Positions 46,101 to 55,941 of a DNA stretch of 64,000 bases are shown in pieces. Made by a program: the position numbers and the translations under genes. Under the pieces are notes generated by a model that was not told the DNA's origin, did no database searches, and was given only the letters and a program-made list of their open reading frames with translations. Every line of letters starts with the position of its first letter. Position 1 is the stretch's first letter. Source of the DNA: Sordariomycetes sp. S80-01Y. Taxonomy: Eukaryota > Ascomycota > Sordariomycetes. The stretch is from assembly GCA_037042185.1 (NCBI GenBank), contig JAXQJY010000019.1, forward strand, positions 310,001-374,000. Direction: 5' to 3'.

Positions 46101-46380
46101 AGCCCTGCTGCCAAAGCTCCAAAGCGGCATTGAAGCTAAAAAGCTGCCTCCCCATCATGCGGTCTTCCTCAGACCAACCGGCGTCGTGCGACTGGCTGCT
46201 GCTCCAGAGAGACCAGAAGTAGTCGCAGTACGCGAGCCATAGACGCAGGCTGCCTGGCTCGGCGCTGACGGCGCGCTTGTGCATCTCGACGGCATGGACG
46301 CGTTGTTCAAGGTCGGTGGCGTTGCGGACGGCCTCTTCGAGATATGCCAGCCAGCCGTCCTCACCCAGTGGAGAGGCCAT
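43123..46380 (-). CDS. prp24: U4/U6 snRNP recycling factor, SART3/PRP24 type
   Basis: Nuclear splicing factor that re-anneals U4 and U6 snRNAs. Single exon, 1085 residues. Residues 1 to ~480 are HAT repeats (for example RLWLAYCDYFWSLW and LWNRYILCAEEARLDF), present in SART3 but absent from yeast Prp24. A charged linker with NLS-like KRKR follows. Four RRMs come next: ATILVDNLPADVSQTKL, LTLYVTNYPPTADENYI, REVHIQNLDHHVDEAEL (with GFAFLDF) and a degenerate TVALMGLPDTVNDARV. Near the C-terminus SNADFKAMFLSGG matches the Lsm2-8-binding motif, followed by a Lys/Glu-rich end. HAT domain, four RRMs and the terminal motif together are diagnostic. No intron in a 3.3-kb gene is notable beside its intron-rich neighbours. 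Confidence 0.93.
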   Translation of the reverse strand: MASPLGEDGWLAYLEEAVRNATDLEQRVHAVEMHKRAVSAEPGSLRLWLAYCDYFWSLWSSSQSHDAGWSEEDRMMGRQLFSFNAALELWQQGYEAIKYRISDSHLLWDRWVSLEMDLLARTRTPEGVRRITHLYRDRLVTPHLTWDDTSQAFSSFLSEYNRAAWEDAMKDVTASAQEAKRLIAARDPFELKIKQAERAGDSETQKALMVDYLDWEMRQSKRNNDNPEIGIDLCRGLYARALTGLFATDENCWHEYVVFVSSAYTDPHSAANLLDILRRAVQHCPWSGQLWNRYILCAEEARLDFSEIESIKHAATSEDQLYKTGMESMIEMYLAWCAFLKRTAMDAGAGDEAIDVADVGLRAALEDVAVVGKRLYGNDYQGDPKFRLERIYIQYLTEKKGAIDEARAQWNKLASIQIHADSHEFWFRYYMWEMLIFSSKPNNLRSPTPSSAAAGFRVPSLATSVLQRAVARHNIDWPEKVLEVYLQHCNDYEPSSSVRRATDKVHKASKETRRRREREQKEREELYYAQQAEAEHAAAPAQPAETANDAKRKRTNSQVDEESEGASKRQKSDTATIHGGPASSSQHQEAETKRDRENATILVDNLPADVSQTKLRQFFREYGHINNITALVRNESTQTATALIEFKTHEEATSALLKDAKFFGQSQLSVQSGHSLTLYVTNYPPTADENYIRELFSDCGEVLSIRWPSLKVNAHRRFCYVSFRDRDASAKATKKDGEMLQGKYKLVAKYSDPGQKKKREGALAEGREVHIQNLDHHVDEAELKEVLGKYGNVTRVNIPQTMSGKNKGFAFLDFETAEQASKAVAELNNTKLRNQIIRVELSKESKVKLTARSVNQDRESASPAPSSAKGAEDDELMGNDQPSAAELTARTVALMGLPDTVNDARVRALVEPLGTLVKLTLQPAHGGARIEYTDAATAGRAALQLDGMEFEGSRLRTGSLEELRRARAVHKDDRIQYGSSKADSKKNAASNPAPSKLMAPPSIRRPGPKSGPKRGLGFAPRKTTADPKKGEPATNGTNAPKSNADFKAMFLSGGDKGKGEAVRDEEKKGQEEVATKEEEATENGV

Positions 46381-49248
46381 GGTTGCTGATGGTCAGATGG
46401 GCGAGGGCACGTGGGCCATGCGCGCGTCGAGGGACAAGTATCGGTCGTCGGGTGGGTGGTGGTCTGAAGGCGAGTCGAGAGATCAGGGATCGAGTCGCGA
46501 GATGGGAATTTGGCGATCGCGTGTTTCCGTGGGTGCGATGGTCAAAACGGGAAGTGATGTGCGGTCGAGAAAGCGACTTGCGTTTCTGGTTCGAGGCACG
46601 GCAGCGGCAGCGGGCAGCGGTGGCGGTACCTGAAGCACTCTCTCTACCTTACCTTAGGTATCGTGGGTGAGGACCAGTCGATGGGAGAGGACAAACAACC
46701 TTGGCTTGGCTTTGGCCTCAGGCTCAGCTTCGAGGTATCTTACGGGAGGGGAGCAGCCACCCACTACACTACCAGTGGCTGGCGCTGGCTGGCTCTGGCT
46801 GGCTAGGCGGGCTGCTGTGATGGCCAAAAAATAGCCGGGTCTCGACCTTGGAGCTGAAGTCGACTCCAGACTTTTTTTTCCCATCTGGCCTCAGATTCGG
46901 AATGAGATTGCGTGGGGGGTTGAGAGTGATGTCATCTCACCGCTCACAGACAACAATAATCACTGCCAACAGCATCACAGGGGATGCATCATCGGGTACG
47001 CAGGACGCGCAGCCGTTCTATTTGCTGCATATGTTGATTTGCACAGCATCCGAGGTTCTCGACTGCCTGGAATTCCTCTCATGACACCTGCGTCCAGCTC
47101 GGGTCAACTCGACGCCGGACATCGCCCCGAGGGCGTGGGGCTGGACCGGTCCTTGCCTCAGCCTTATTCCCGGCAACGTTACAGTTAGCCGAGCTGAGAT
47201 GACGCCTACCAAGACCACCAGTGAGCTTAAATACGACACCTGCATCGACGAGGAAATACACCCAGCGAGCGCGCGTGTGCCCCGTGTTCCGCTAGGTGTC
47301 TTGATCTCACGCCATCAGTGGTGCAGGTGAGTTTGGTGACCAAAGTGAGCAATCTGAGACAAAATTTTGTTGCAGCACGACAGCACAGCAGAGCGTCAAC
47401 TTTATGCGGAATTACGGCTTTGCCTCCTCGCGAGCCCATTGATTGGTTAATCGAACAACCCCATCCCGCGAAGCCTCCGTGGTCTGGCGAGCAAGATCTA
47501 CGCATCCGCGGGATTTCCTAGCATCTCCAATAGTATCTGGCACCAGCGGCATCCAACCTCGAACCAGACTCCGGAAGCGCTCGTCTGCCACAGGGTATGC
47601 CGGGACGTTGGAGTCAACGACCCCTTTCCTAAAAAGGGGCTTGGCAGGGGTAATAGCACTGCCTGCATCCCTAGCCCACTCCATCATCACCCAAACTCTT
47701 GGCCTTACCGCGCATCACATCTCAACGCTTCGTCTGGCTCCCGTGGCCGTGGCCAGCGGTGTATGCGTACGAAGCCCCAAGTAAGCAAAACAAGTGACGC
47801 GATGAATTCCTCGGCCTGGTTGTGTCTCTCCCGTGAACCCAGTAGTCATTGGCCGGCCCCTTTGTCACTGTCTCACCAAGACGCCAGGGCGGCTCGTCAC
47901 TTCCTGACAGAATTTTCAGGGAGTCAAAGAGGGAAAGCTTGCATTCCCCTGACGCAGATCCGCTGTCGGGCGAATCTGACCCCGCATCGCACGCTGCTGC
48001 AGAGTCGATGCGACTGTGTGGGCGCGCGTTTCACTTGCGACGTAATACCCTCGTGCCCTAAGTCCGATCTGATCGCTGTACCGTACGCACCCAAAGTACC
48101 GGAGCGAGCGCAGGCAAAGTGGTGTGCTGCAGGGAACGACTTGATTTACACAGGAAGGTCTTCAAAGAGGCCTCACTTGGCCGAGTAATCCAATTTACCC
48201 GTTACTCTCTCGGGTGGAAGCAGACCCCGGGTGCACTGGCAGCGAGGCTGAGGCGGCTTTATGCGGAGCATCCTGCTCATTTTCGAGCCGTCTGAGGTCG
48301 CTCAAAGCGGTCACAGCACAACAAAATCACGTCGAAGCCGGCACTGCACCTCAGCATCAGCAGAATACACAAGCGGAGTGTCCCCTGAACTACTGCTAGT
48401 CGTAGTACCATGTGGATAAAAAGAACAGACGGTTTTCACACGGTTGTGAGCGTGCCGACCGGAAGGGCATCCATCCCCCGTTTCTTGGGAGCTCAATACG
48501 AAGCCAATTAGGTTGAGCATAGGCGCAACCCTCAGTGGGCTGCTCGATGCTGACGAAAATGATGACCTTCTACAACCGTGGTGGAGGCCAAAAGGCGTCC
48601 AGGCTATTAAGTCGGCCCCTACCTCCCTCGCTGGTTTGGCGCTAAGAATTGGCTGAGACGACAGTGTCTGGGCGCTGCGAGGAGTCGCTCCTTCCGCTAA
48701 GCGTACCTGCAGCTGCGATGCACCTTCCGTTCCTTAGCCCGTCGTCTCGCCGCCCCAATCTGAGCTCGATAAACATCCCGTCTCCGGTCCTTTCCCTCCT
48801 TTCAACCCTCACCCACCTTACGAGGCTTCACGTCCAACTCACTCTCACTCATTTTCTTCTGCGGGCATCTCGGATCCCAGTCCATTCATTCTTTTCTGCC
48901 TCGAGACTCACTGTGCGCCATCGCATCGCACCGCGCCTTCCCCTTTCGTCTACGCTCCTTGCCCCAACTTCGATTACCTTGACCGCGCCTCACACGTACG
49001 ACTTCGAACCGAGCGACTGCCAAACCGCCATCTTGTACGACGCCCTGTGCCAGCTCCTCGTATTGTGATCGTGCGTGGCGGAAAGTGACGACCAGGACGA
49101 CACGTATTGCCTCTCATTCCTTCGTGTCGACCAAACACCCCACGATTTACGAAACTCGAAACGAAACCTAGAGCGGGCTTCGAGGCTTGACGACAGGCCT
49201 TGGAATCCCACATCATCAGCTTCTTGTCGACCACTGCAAACCGTCAAA
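46381..49248. other. Long gene-free region upstream of the CFEM gene
   Basis: About 2.9 kb. Seen here: TGGCTGGC repeats near 46780-46810, a T-run at 46869-46876, and a pyrimidine-rich stretch (about 48730-49000) that looks like the leader of the CFEM gene. Open frames (47412-47690 minus, 47443-47784 plus, 48649-49068 plus) are Ser/Pro/Arg/Leu-rich and resemble nothing. No tRNA, 5S rRNA or transposon remnant recognised. Confidence 0.5.
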
Positions 49249-50268
49249 ATGCGCTCCCCAATCTCTATTATCGGTGCGCTCAGCGCAATTAGCTTACTCG
49301 GCGTCTCTGCTCAAGACGACATGCCCGCTGACCTGGCATGTGTGGTAAGTGCTATACAAGGCTGAGATAGTCCTGATCGCATCTGACCGGACCAGGATCA
49401 ATGTAACAACAGCAACCGCGATCAATTCGCAAGCCTCGGCTGTGCTAGTGCTGAGGACCGGGCGTGTCTATGTGGCCTCGACAACTTTCGGTATAGTGTC
49501 CGGGATTGTGCGTTGCAATCATGCCCTGGGACCACCGAAGATCAGGTCTTGAACTGGCTCGGTGAGCAGTTCTGTGTGAATCTCATGGGAGAGACCCCAG
49601 AGGAGTCAGCCGCCACAACGACGGCGGAGGCACCTGCGGAGACGACAACTGAAGCTGTACCCGAGGAGACGACGACTCCGGCTGAAACCACGGAGGCTGC
49701 TGCTACAACTACCGAGCCAGTTGTTGAGGAGACGACATCGGCAGTGGTGGTAAGTTAATCTTGCTCCTGGCAGAACGATGGTGCTGATCTTATCTACCAG
49801 GAGACCACAGCCACACCTGAGTCAACGCCTGCTTCTTCCACTGTTGCTGAGACCCCGGAAGCCTCAGAGGCATCTGAAACTGAAAGCGCAGCTGCTACCT
49901 CGACTGCTGATGAGAATGAGGAGGATGACGAGGAAGCTGCCGCTGCCGCTAGCGGTGGCTTGTCACAAGGAGCCGCCGTCGGTATCGGCGTTGGTGTTGC
50001 CGTCGTCGTCGTTGCTATTGCCGTTGTCGCCATCGTTCTCCTCATGAAGAAGCGCAAGAACAACAAGCAACAGCAGGGCCGTGGCGGTGGCAATTTCGGC
50101 CATGACAACATCTCTAGGCCCATCCAAGACCCCCATGCAGGCATCGGTCGCGCCTATGGCGGCTCGGACGACTTTGGCGAGAAGCGCGGCGAGTCCATTG
50201 AGATGACCATGACCGGCCATCGCTATGAGGACATGGTTCCTAGGCAGACGCCTCGCACAATGGTCTAG
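49249..50268 (+). CDS. CFEM-domain membrane protein with Thr/Glu-rich stalk
   Basis: Cell-surface protein of 305 residues in three exons: 49249-49344, 49396-49749, 49801-50268. A signal peptide (ISIIGALSAISLLGVSAQ) leads into a CFEM domain with all eight cysteines, in ACVDQCNN, LGCASAEDRACLCG, RDCALQSCPG and GEQFC. An extended Thr/Glu/Pro/Ala stalk follows (for example ETTTEAVPEETTTPAETTEA), probably O-glycosylated. One strong membrane span (AAVGIGVGVAVVVVAIAVVA) precedes a basic cytoplasmic tail (KKRKNNKQQQ) with Gly-rich and acidic segments. The layout is that of a single-pass receptor- or sensor-like CFEM protein rather than a GPI-anchored one. CFEM domains can bind haem or act at host interfaces; its role here is unknown. 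Confidence 0.9.
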
Positions 50269-50622
50269 AGCCCGTGCACATCTTTCGTCAATTTTAACAT
50301 TGTCAGATACGTGATGTGCATCTGACGGCAGCGATCTTAGGTAGAGCATGATTTCACACCCAGGAACAGGGTTTGCAAAACTGTTTTTTTCTCTGTGTTG
50401 TGCATTGGGAACGGACACGCCTCGGGGAGATACCCTCAAGCTGCGGTAGCTGGCTCTATCATCGGAGGGAACGGCGCACGGGACAAAGCGTTTCCGGCTC
50501 AAGGGACATGGTCATCTTGATCTTTCCAGTACATATGTTACACGTTTCTCCAAATCCGAAACGACTATTCTACATTTATGAAAAACACCGGCGCCGTGAT
50601 GTAAGTTGGCAGCGACTGAAGT
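50269..50622. other. Convergent 3' region
   Basis: Between the ends of the CFEM and uL22m genes; no separate feature seen. Confidence 0.4.
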
Positions 50623-51754
50623 CTACCACGAGTAGTAGGGTCGTTGGCCGTAGATCTTGCGGTCGGGGAGGTGCACCCAGGGGCCCTTCTTCCTCTTTCG
50701 CAGCTCACGTTCCTCATACTCCCGTATCCTCGTCTTCTCCTCCTTCAGCACAACGGTGAAGCCTAGATTGAGTCAGTTACGCCTCCATCATGACGTTGCG
50801 AAAGGGACGTACTCGTTGAGGGGTTCTTGATGATACCGAACCGCCCTCGCCCCTTGATATCCATCCTTCTTCCCCTCCACGGCCCCCGGCCGACCCAGCT
50901 TTGCGCAACATACATCCTGGTGGGATCCCGAATGTCGATCCACTTGCCTTCCCTGGTCTGGATCCTCTTCGGTTGGGCAAACGTCTCGTCATTCACTCTC
51001 CCCAACCCCATTCCCCTAGAGGCAATGGCCATGTCTCTTGCCTCCTCCAGGTACCACTTCATTTCGCGCGAGATGGCCTTCTTGGACCATTGCATCTGCG
51101 TAATGGCGTCGTCCACCGTCTTCCCGGCGATCTGTCTCGACAGCATGACCAGCTTCTTCACACTCGTAGGCAGGAACTTGCTCTTGTGTGTGTACTCCCT
51201 CTCGCTCATGAGAATCCTCTCCTGCTTCGTCAACTCGCCCCTCTTCCTCACCATCTGGATCACCTTCTTCCTCTCCCATCTGACCCTTGCCCTAGGGTTG
51301 GGGTCCGTGACAAAGGAGATGTTGTCCTTTGTCTTCACGGCCTGCGGCTGTTGGCCTTCTAGCTCATCAGCCTGGGATTCCTTGAGGTCATCCTCGAAAA
51401 TGGACCCCTTAGTTTTGTTGTCGCCCTGGTTGCGCTGGAGTTCTTGTGTGAGACGCTTCCGCTCGGCTGGGTCGTCGAGGTTTCCCGATACGCTGGGGGC
51501 GTCGCGGCCGATCTCCTTCTTTGTAGAGCGGCCGCCGAAAAGGGCGTTTTTCGCGGCAGCAAGACCCTGCGTCATCCACGAGTGGCGGACTTGTTGGACG
51601 TGGCCTAGGCGTTGGGAAGAGAGGACAGTGGATGGTACGGCGGTCGTTGGGATGGCAGAGGTCGCTGTGTTTGTTAGCCATTGGGAGAAAGTACCTGGTT
51701 GTAAGGAAGCTTACCCGGCTGGCCTAGCCGACGGGCGGCCACGCGTATCGTCAT
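50623..51754 (-). CDS. mrpl22: Mitochondrial large-subunit ribosomal protein uL22m
   Basis: Structural protein of the mitochondrial ribosome lining the peptide exit tunnel. Three exons give 343 residues: 51715-51754, 50813-51664, 50623-50762. The N-terminus (MTIRVAARRLGQPATSAIPT) is a clear mitochondrial presequence, encoded partly by the 40-base exon 1. The uL22 core spans about residues 140-260 with SVKKLVMLSRQIAGKTVDDA and ITQMQWSKKAISREMKWYL, then the fungal C-terminal extension, ending DRKIYGQRPYYSW. The last exon joins in phase 1 after a 50-nt intron. The ATG at 51575 inside exon 2 would lose the presequence, so the upstream exon is preferred. It diverges from COX9 with 270 bp between starts. 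Confidence 0.9.
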
Positions 51755-52024
51755 CTTGTGTCGCTCCCCTGAACGATTTCGTGCATTCGAGCTTGTCGTT
51801 CGAAATTGTCGAAGCACGACAGGGACATCTGAAGATTTCCAGGTGTCGCGCCAGACGGCCGGGGATTTGCCGTTGCGGCGCCGTTGCGCTGTCACGTGAG
51901 CCGCGCTAGCGCGATTTGAATTGATTGTCACCCGATTGCTCAATTGCATCGAAGCATTGCCGAAAACGACGATAACCACTCTCTACGACTCGAACCCTCC
52001 CACTCCAAATCGAGATACTTCACA

Positions 52025-52483
52025 ATGGCCGTCAAGCCCATCACTGGTGTATGTTACGGATGCCAATGGCCGCCGCCTGGCTTGCCGGGAGCCCGCCGGG
52101 CCCGGAAGACTTGGAAAGGATGATGGCTGATGTTGCGAATAGATGCTCCGCCGCGGACTGGTCCTTGACCTTTCCATCGCCTTCGGTATGTTCTCCTACG
52201 GATGGCCTTCTGCTCAGGCCGCAGCAGCCTGGAGCTGCGGAAGATATGGGCGGCTAACTAAGCGTACAGGCACCGGCTTCGTCATGGCCAACTGGTACTG
52301 GTACGAGACCCTCTCCCCGAACGACGCAGGACGATAGCCCTACGATACGAAAGCTCCCCTACGACAAGCGATGATCTGACATGCGATAGGTACGGCTTCC
52401 ACGTCCCCCGCACCAACGCCCGCGACAACTTCTACTCGAAGCTCGAGGAGAAGCGGGCCTCCGAGAACGCCCAGTCCGCGTAG
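52025..52483 (+). CDS. cox9: Cytochrome c oxidase subunit VIIa (COX9-like), four exons
   Basis: Small nuclear-encoded subunit of respiratory complex IV in the inner mitochondrial membrane. Exons 52025-52048, 52143-52185, 52270-52300 and 52390-52483 give 63 residues; the exons are too short to show in a simple frame search. The protein starts MAVKPITGMLRRGLVLDLSI, has one membrane helix (LDLSIAFGTGFVMANWYWY) and continues GFHVPRTNARDNFYSKLEEK, all typical of the fungal Cox9/VIIa family. Three introns in a 192-base coding sequence is dense but common for such small mitochondrial genes in Pezizomycotina. It shares a 270-bp divergent promoter with uL22m. Confidence 0.93.
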
Positions 52484-53253
52484 ACGATATCTGGACGCGA
52501 ACGGTGGGATGAGGATTATCGGGGTGGAAGACTAAGAAACATGGCCGGATGAGGTGGTTACGAGGTCCTTCGTTGGACGGGCTGGGATGTACTATAGACG
52601 AAGAGTGGTACTCCTGAGGAGAAACGTGGGATTATCTGATATCCTTGAATGCGACCAAATCTTTCTTTTGTGGCTACAAAGACTCGTCCGTATGAGGCTA
52701 TGCTGTTTCGACATCACGCTCCCTTCAAGCACTCCACCAGAGATTATATCCAGGTTGCATCTTGGCCTGTGATGCACCGCAGCGGTCGTCTTTGGCTAAT
52801 AGACCATCGTGTTGACCAGAGATGAACTTAGCGCAATGATGATGTTCTACCACTGCTGTGACTTGCAGTCTGTGATCGGTCGGCCACGCCGCAAGTCCAG
52901 TGTCTAACCATCTCCGTAGCTGCTTCGTCACGCCATCGCACACCAGTTTCAAGCTCCTGAAATAACCTTCCGACTTCACCAACCCTACGGAGGGCCCGGC
53001 AGAACGTTGTCGATATCCTTTGCCGAATCCTCAGTAGCTGGGTCAGGATGTTGCGATTCCATTCCCGTGGAGCTTGCAGGATGGTGACAACTCCACTGGT
53101 AGAGTACGCTGGCAGAGCCATAGTCGACGTAACGTCGACGATGATACCGCCCCCGGCAGTTGAATTTGGAGTCTCGAGTGTCCTAGGTGAAGCTCAATCT
53201 CGCAGATGCCGTAGGGTTTCAATGCTTGAGATATCGCCATCGCTCAGTCATAC
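52484..53253. other. Convergent intergenic region
   Basis: About 770 bp between the 3' ends of COX9 and SOM1. No gene, RNA or repeat recognised. Confidence 0.45.
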
Positions 53254-53707
53254 TCACGGGGCTGGGGGAGAGTCGGCATCGAGCCAGCTTGAAGACCACT
53301 GGTGAGGCTTTCCAGGCTTCTTGCCATCACTTCTAACCTCTGATGGAGATCCGCTGTGCGAAGAGGAGTGCTTCCCCTCCCAAGCCGTCGTCTCGACCGT
53401 GAACGACCCCTTCTTGTCCCGACATCTAGACGTCATCATCAGCCGCCGCTCAACCTCACCCCAACACCAACAAAGGCGGCACAACTCACCTTCGAAAGAA
53501 CCTCATCCACTCCTGACAAATGATCTGACTGTCGCTCGTTACAGGCTTCTCGACCTCGCACTTGAACTGCGGCATCTCCAGCAGCTCACACGCGGATAGG
53601 TCGACGTTTTTCACGCCGGTCGGGAGCTTCCGACGCTTCCCTTTGGCATCCTCCTGGACCTTTTCCGACAGCTGCGAGACGGGGAAAGCGTAGCAAGGAG
53701 GCGACAT
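53254..53707 (-). CDS. som1: Mitochondrial inner-membrane peptidase accessory subunit SOM1
   Basis: Small subunit of the IMP (inner membrane peptidase) complex, which matures proteins exported to the intermembrane space. Two exons (53490-53707, 53254-53425) give 129 residues. Opening MSPPCYAFPVSQL, then DAKGKRRKLPTGVKNVDLSA, LLEMPQFKCEVEKP and, across the intron, FRRCRDKKGSFTVETTAWEG match the fungal Som1 pattern, including spaced cysteines. The ~35 residues after TTAWEGK are Ser/Pro-rich and unlike the core. Start ATG 53705-53707 begins the conserved reading. The start lies only 26 bp from that of the divergent XRCC2-like gene. Confidence 0.82.
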
Positions 53708-53733
53708 CGTGTGTCTTCTGAGCAGGCAGGGCA

Positions 53734-54860
53734 ATGGAGGCCGCTATGGGAGCGAGGCTGCTGGGGGAGGTTGAGGAGTTGAGCTTGGAGGAGGTGAGTG
53801 AGAGTTCGACTTATTGTCAGTCACGATGGCCTCAGGCCGCGATTGGACTTCACCCCACGCAACGCGGGATTGGCTTCTCCAAATCCCCGTCGACGACGAC
53901 ATGCCTTCACATTTTTTGGGGTATCTGCGACGAGATGAAGATTTTCAGGCCATGGAAATTGCATCTCTCCGATGGTCAACCCATTTATGGGTAGCCACCA
54001 GAACCGCTTCCGTCGCCGTCGTTTCTGTGGCGAGCAGTAGAGCGATGCCTCTGGCTGTTCTGCCCTGAAGCGAGTGCCTTTGGATAGCAACGAGCCAAAT
54101 GATGGTATGGTGTTGTAGGAGAGAGATGAGAAGCCAGCCTTTGAGATCAGGTGTCATCTCGGACCAGCGGGCATTATTCCAGCATCACGTTTCATCCAGA
54201 CTGACCGTTTCCTACGATTAGGTCCTAGACAGCCTTCGAGCGTCAACGAACGGTACGGGCAACAAGACGCCGCTCAAGCTCACCCACATCCCCGAGCTCG
54301 ACGACATCGCAGCTCGCCACTTTCGTTCAACCCAAGCGCCTGCCCTCGCCATCAGCGGCAGACACATGCCCCTGGTTCTCAAGCTCGCCTCGGCACTGGT
54401 GTCAGCACCTCACAACCACGCTCTGCTGGTGATCGACCTCGACGGGCGTTTCGATGCCACCCGTCTCACCTGCACCGACGTTGACGCCCGTCACATCTAC
54501 GTACACCGCCCATGCCGGCCCTCCAACCTAGGCAGCCAAGATGAGCCCGGGAACACCACCGCAGACCAACTCCGGGCCTTGGTGACGGAGGCAAGCAACT
54601 TCATGCTCTACTCGTCCAGTGCAGCCACGAGCGCCCACCGCGTGTGGTGGGGCACCGTTGTACTCGGTGGCCTGGGTGCTGGAGACGTCGTCGCAGGCTG
54701 GAAGGGCTGGCTGCGCGTTAACCGCGAGCCCGTGCCCGGCTTCAACCTGGGCGTCAGCGCAGAGGAGGCCCTCGCCCGCCGCGCTGCCCGCCAGACGGTC
54801 GTTGACAGCGCTGGTTGGACGGCGGAGTCGCAGTGGGGAGGTTTCAACTTTGCGGAGTAG
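53734..54860 (+). CDS. Putative XRCC2/Rad51-paralogue-like protein
   Basis: Two exons (53734-53793, 54222-54860) give 232 residues. The opening MEAAMGARLLGEVEELSLEE continuing VLDSLRAS across the intron resembles fungal proteins annotated as XRCC2 or RecA/Rad51-like DNA-repair factors. A Walker-B-like strand follows (HALLVIDLDGRF, about residue 90). The Walker A P-loop expected before it is not recognisable (AISGRHMPLVLKLASALV stands in its place), and the protein is shorter than the homologues I recall. It may be a diverged non-ATPase paralogue, or an exon may hide in the 428-nt intron. The donor GTGAGT at 53794 and the acceptor at 54220-54221 with CTGAC upstream are good. Family assignment is tentative. 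Confidence 0.5.
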
Positions 54861-55941
54861 ACCGCACCGCACGAGTGCTGGAGTTGGAGTTGGTTTGCAT
54901 TGCTTGGTTGTACGACGGGGCAGGACAGCCGGCCGTGGCAGCGCCTCGAGGATTTCTTGGTTACGGTCCACGCTTCCCCTTTCAAGACTCAATGATGCTT
55001 CCCCGTGGAGGGTAGCCAGCTGCGAGGGGAGCAATCAGATGCCGCGATCATCATCGCCAAGTGCGCCTGAACTCCATAGCAGTGGATTGCGGGGATGCAG
55101 AGAACGCCCCCAGACGTTCCGGTGGTGAGGTGAGGCGACGAGGCACATCGGGCGGATCGCGCTGAGATAGGGTCTTATCGACGGAACGGGTAACCCGAAC
55201 GAACCTCTCAGCGTCACGTCTCGGCTGGGCTCGGCAGTCTACGGGGCAATCACGCCACGTACCTACCACACGGGGAGCATAAGTCCCAGGATGAGATGCC
55301 ACCGTCACCAAACGTCTGAAGGTGCGTTTCACCAAAAGGCATACATGGGCTGGCCTCTGCGGGCACCCCCGGCTGGGCAGGGCCGGAAAGAGCCCGAGGC
55401 TTGGGCGCATGCTAATATACGGAGGTACTGCGAAGGAAGCATGGGGATGTGTCAAGAGGTGGTGCGTGATTTGACAACAGATTGAGCTCATTCTTGCCAA
55501 ACATGCCAGAATACCACGTAGCTCAACGTTGACGCTAATTCTCCAGTCGTCGGAGGCCCTCGGGTAGGGAGGAGGATGATGAGCATACATACACTCGATT
55601 ACGGGTTTGGTGTGTTTAAGCTTAATATGATTTGTTGATGGGAAAATTCACAATTCACACAAGATGTTGAGAGCAAAAGATTGTTGAAGTATTCTATTGA
55701 ATGTATGATGTGATGCTCATCAGGGGTATAAGGGGCATCATAGAAATGAAACCGATCCTGACCTCTATGGTCTATGATCTATCATCACCAGTCACCAAAG
55801 ACGTGGCGTGTCTCTCATAAGATCAAACATAAGGAAAGTTGTAGAAAATCAAATCCCCAACTCCGTTTCCGTGCCATGCTATACCAAAGAAATTCGTAAA
55901 ATCCGGACAATATGTGTCGCGTCATGAGAACAATCCTCCGT
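54861..55941. other. Convergent intergenic region
   Basis: About 1.1 kb between the ends of the XRCC2-like and HAD genes, with an AT-rich stretch from about 55590 to 55900. No gene recognised; the 179-codon minus frame at 55051-55590 has no family resemblance. Confidence 0.45.

Noticed and set aside
48649-49068. 139-codon plus-strand frame before the CFEM gene
   Set aside because: Ser/Leu/Pro/Thr-rich from a pyrimidine-rich DNA stretch with no domain; looks like the CFEM gene's leader.
51978-52010. Possible tRNA B box on the minus strand (GGGTTCGAGTCG)
   Set aside because: No matching T-stem, acceptor stem or A box around it; it lies in the COX9 leader.
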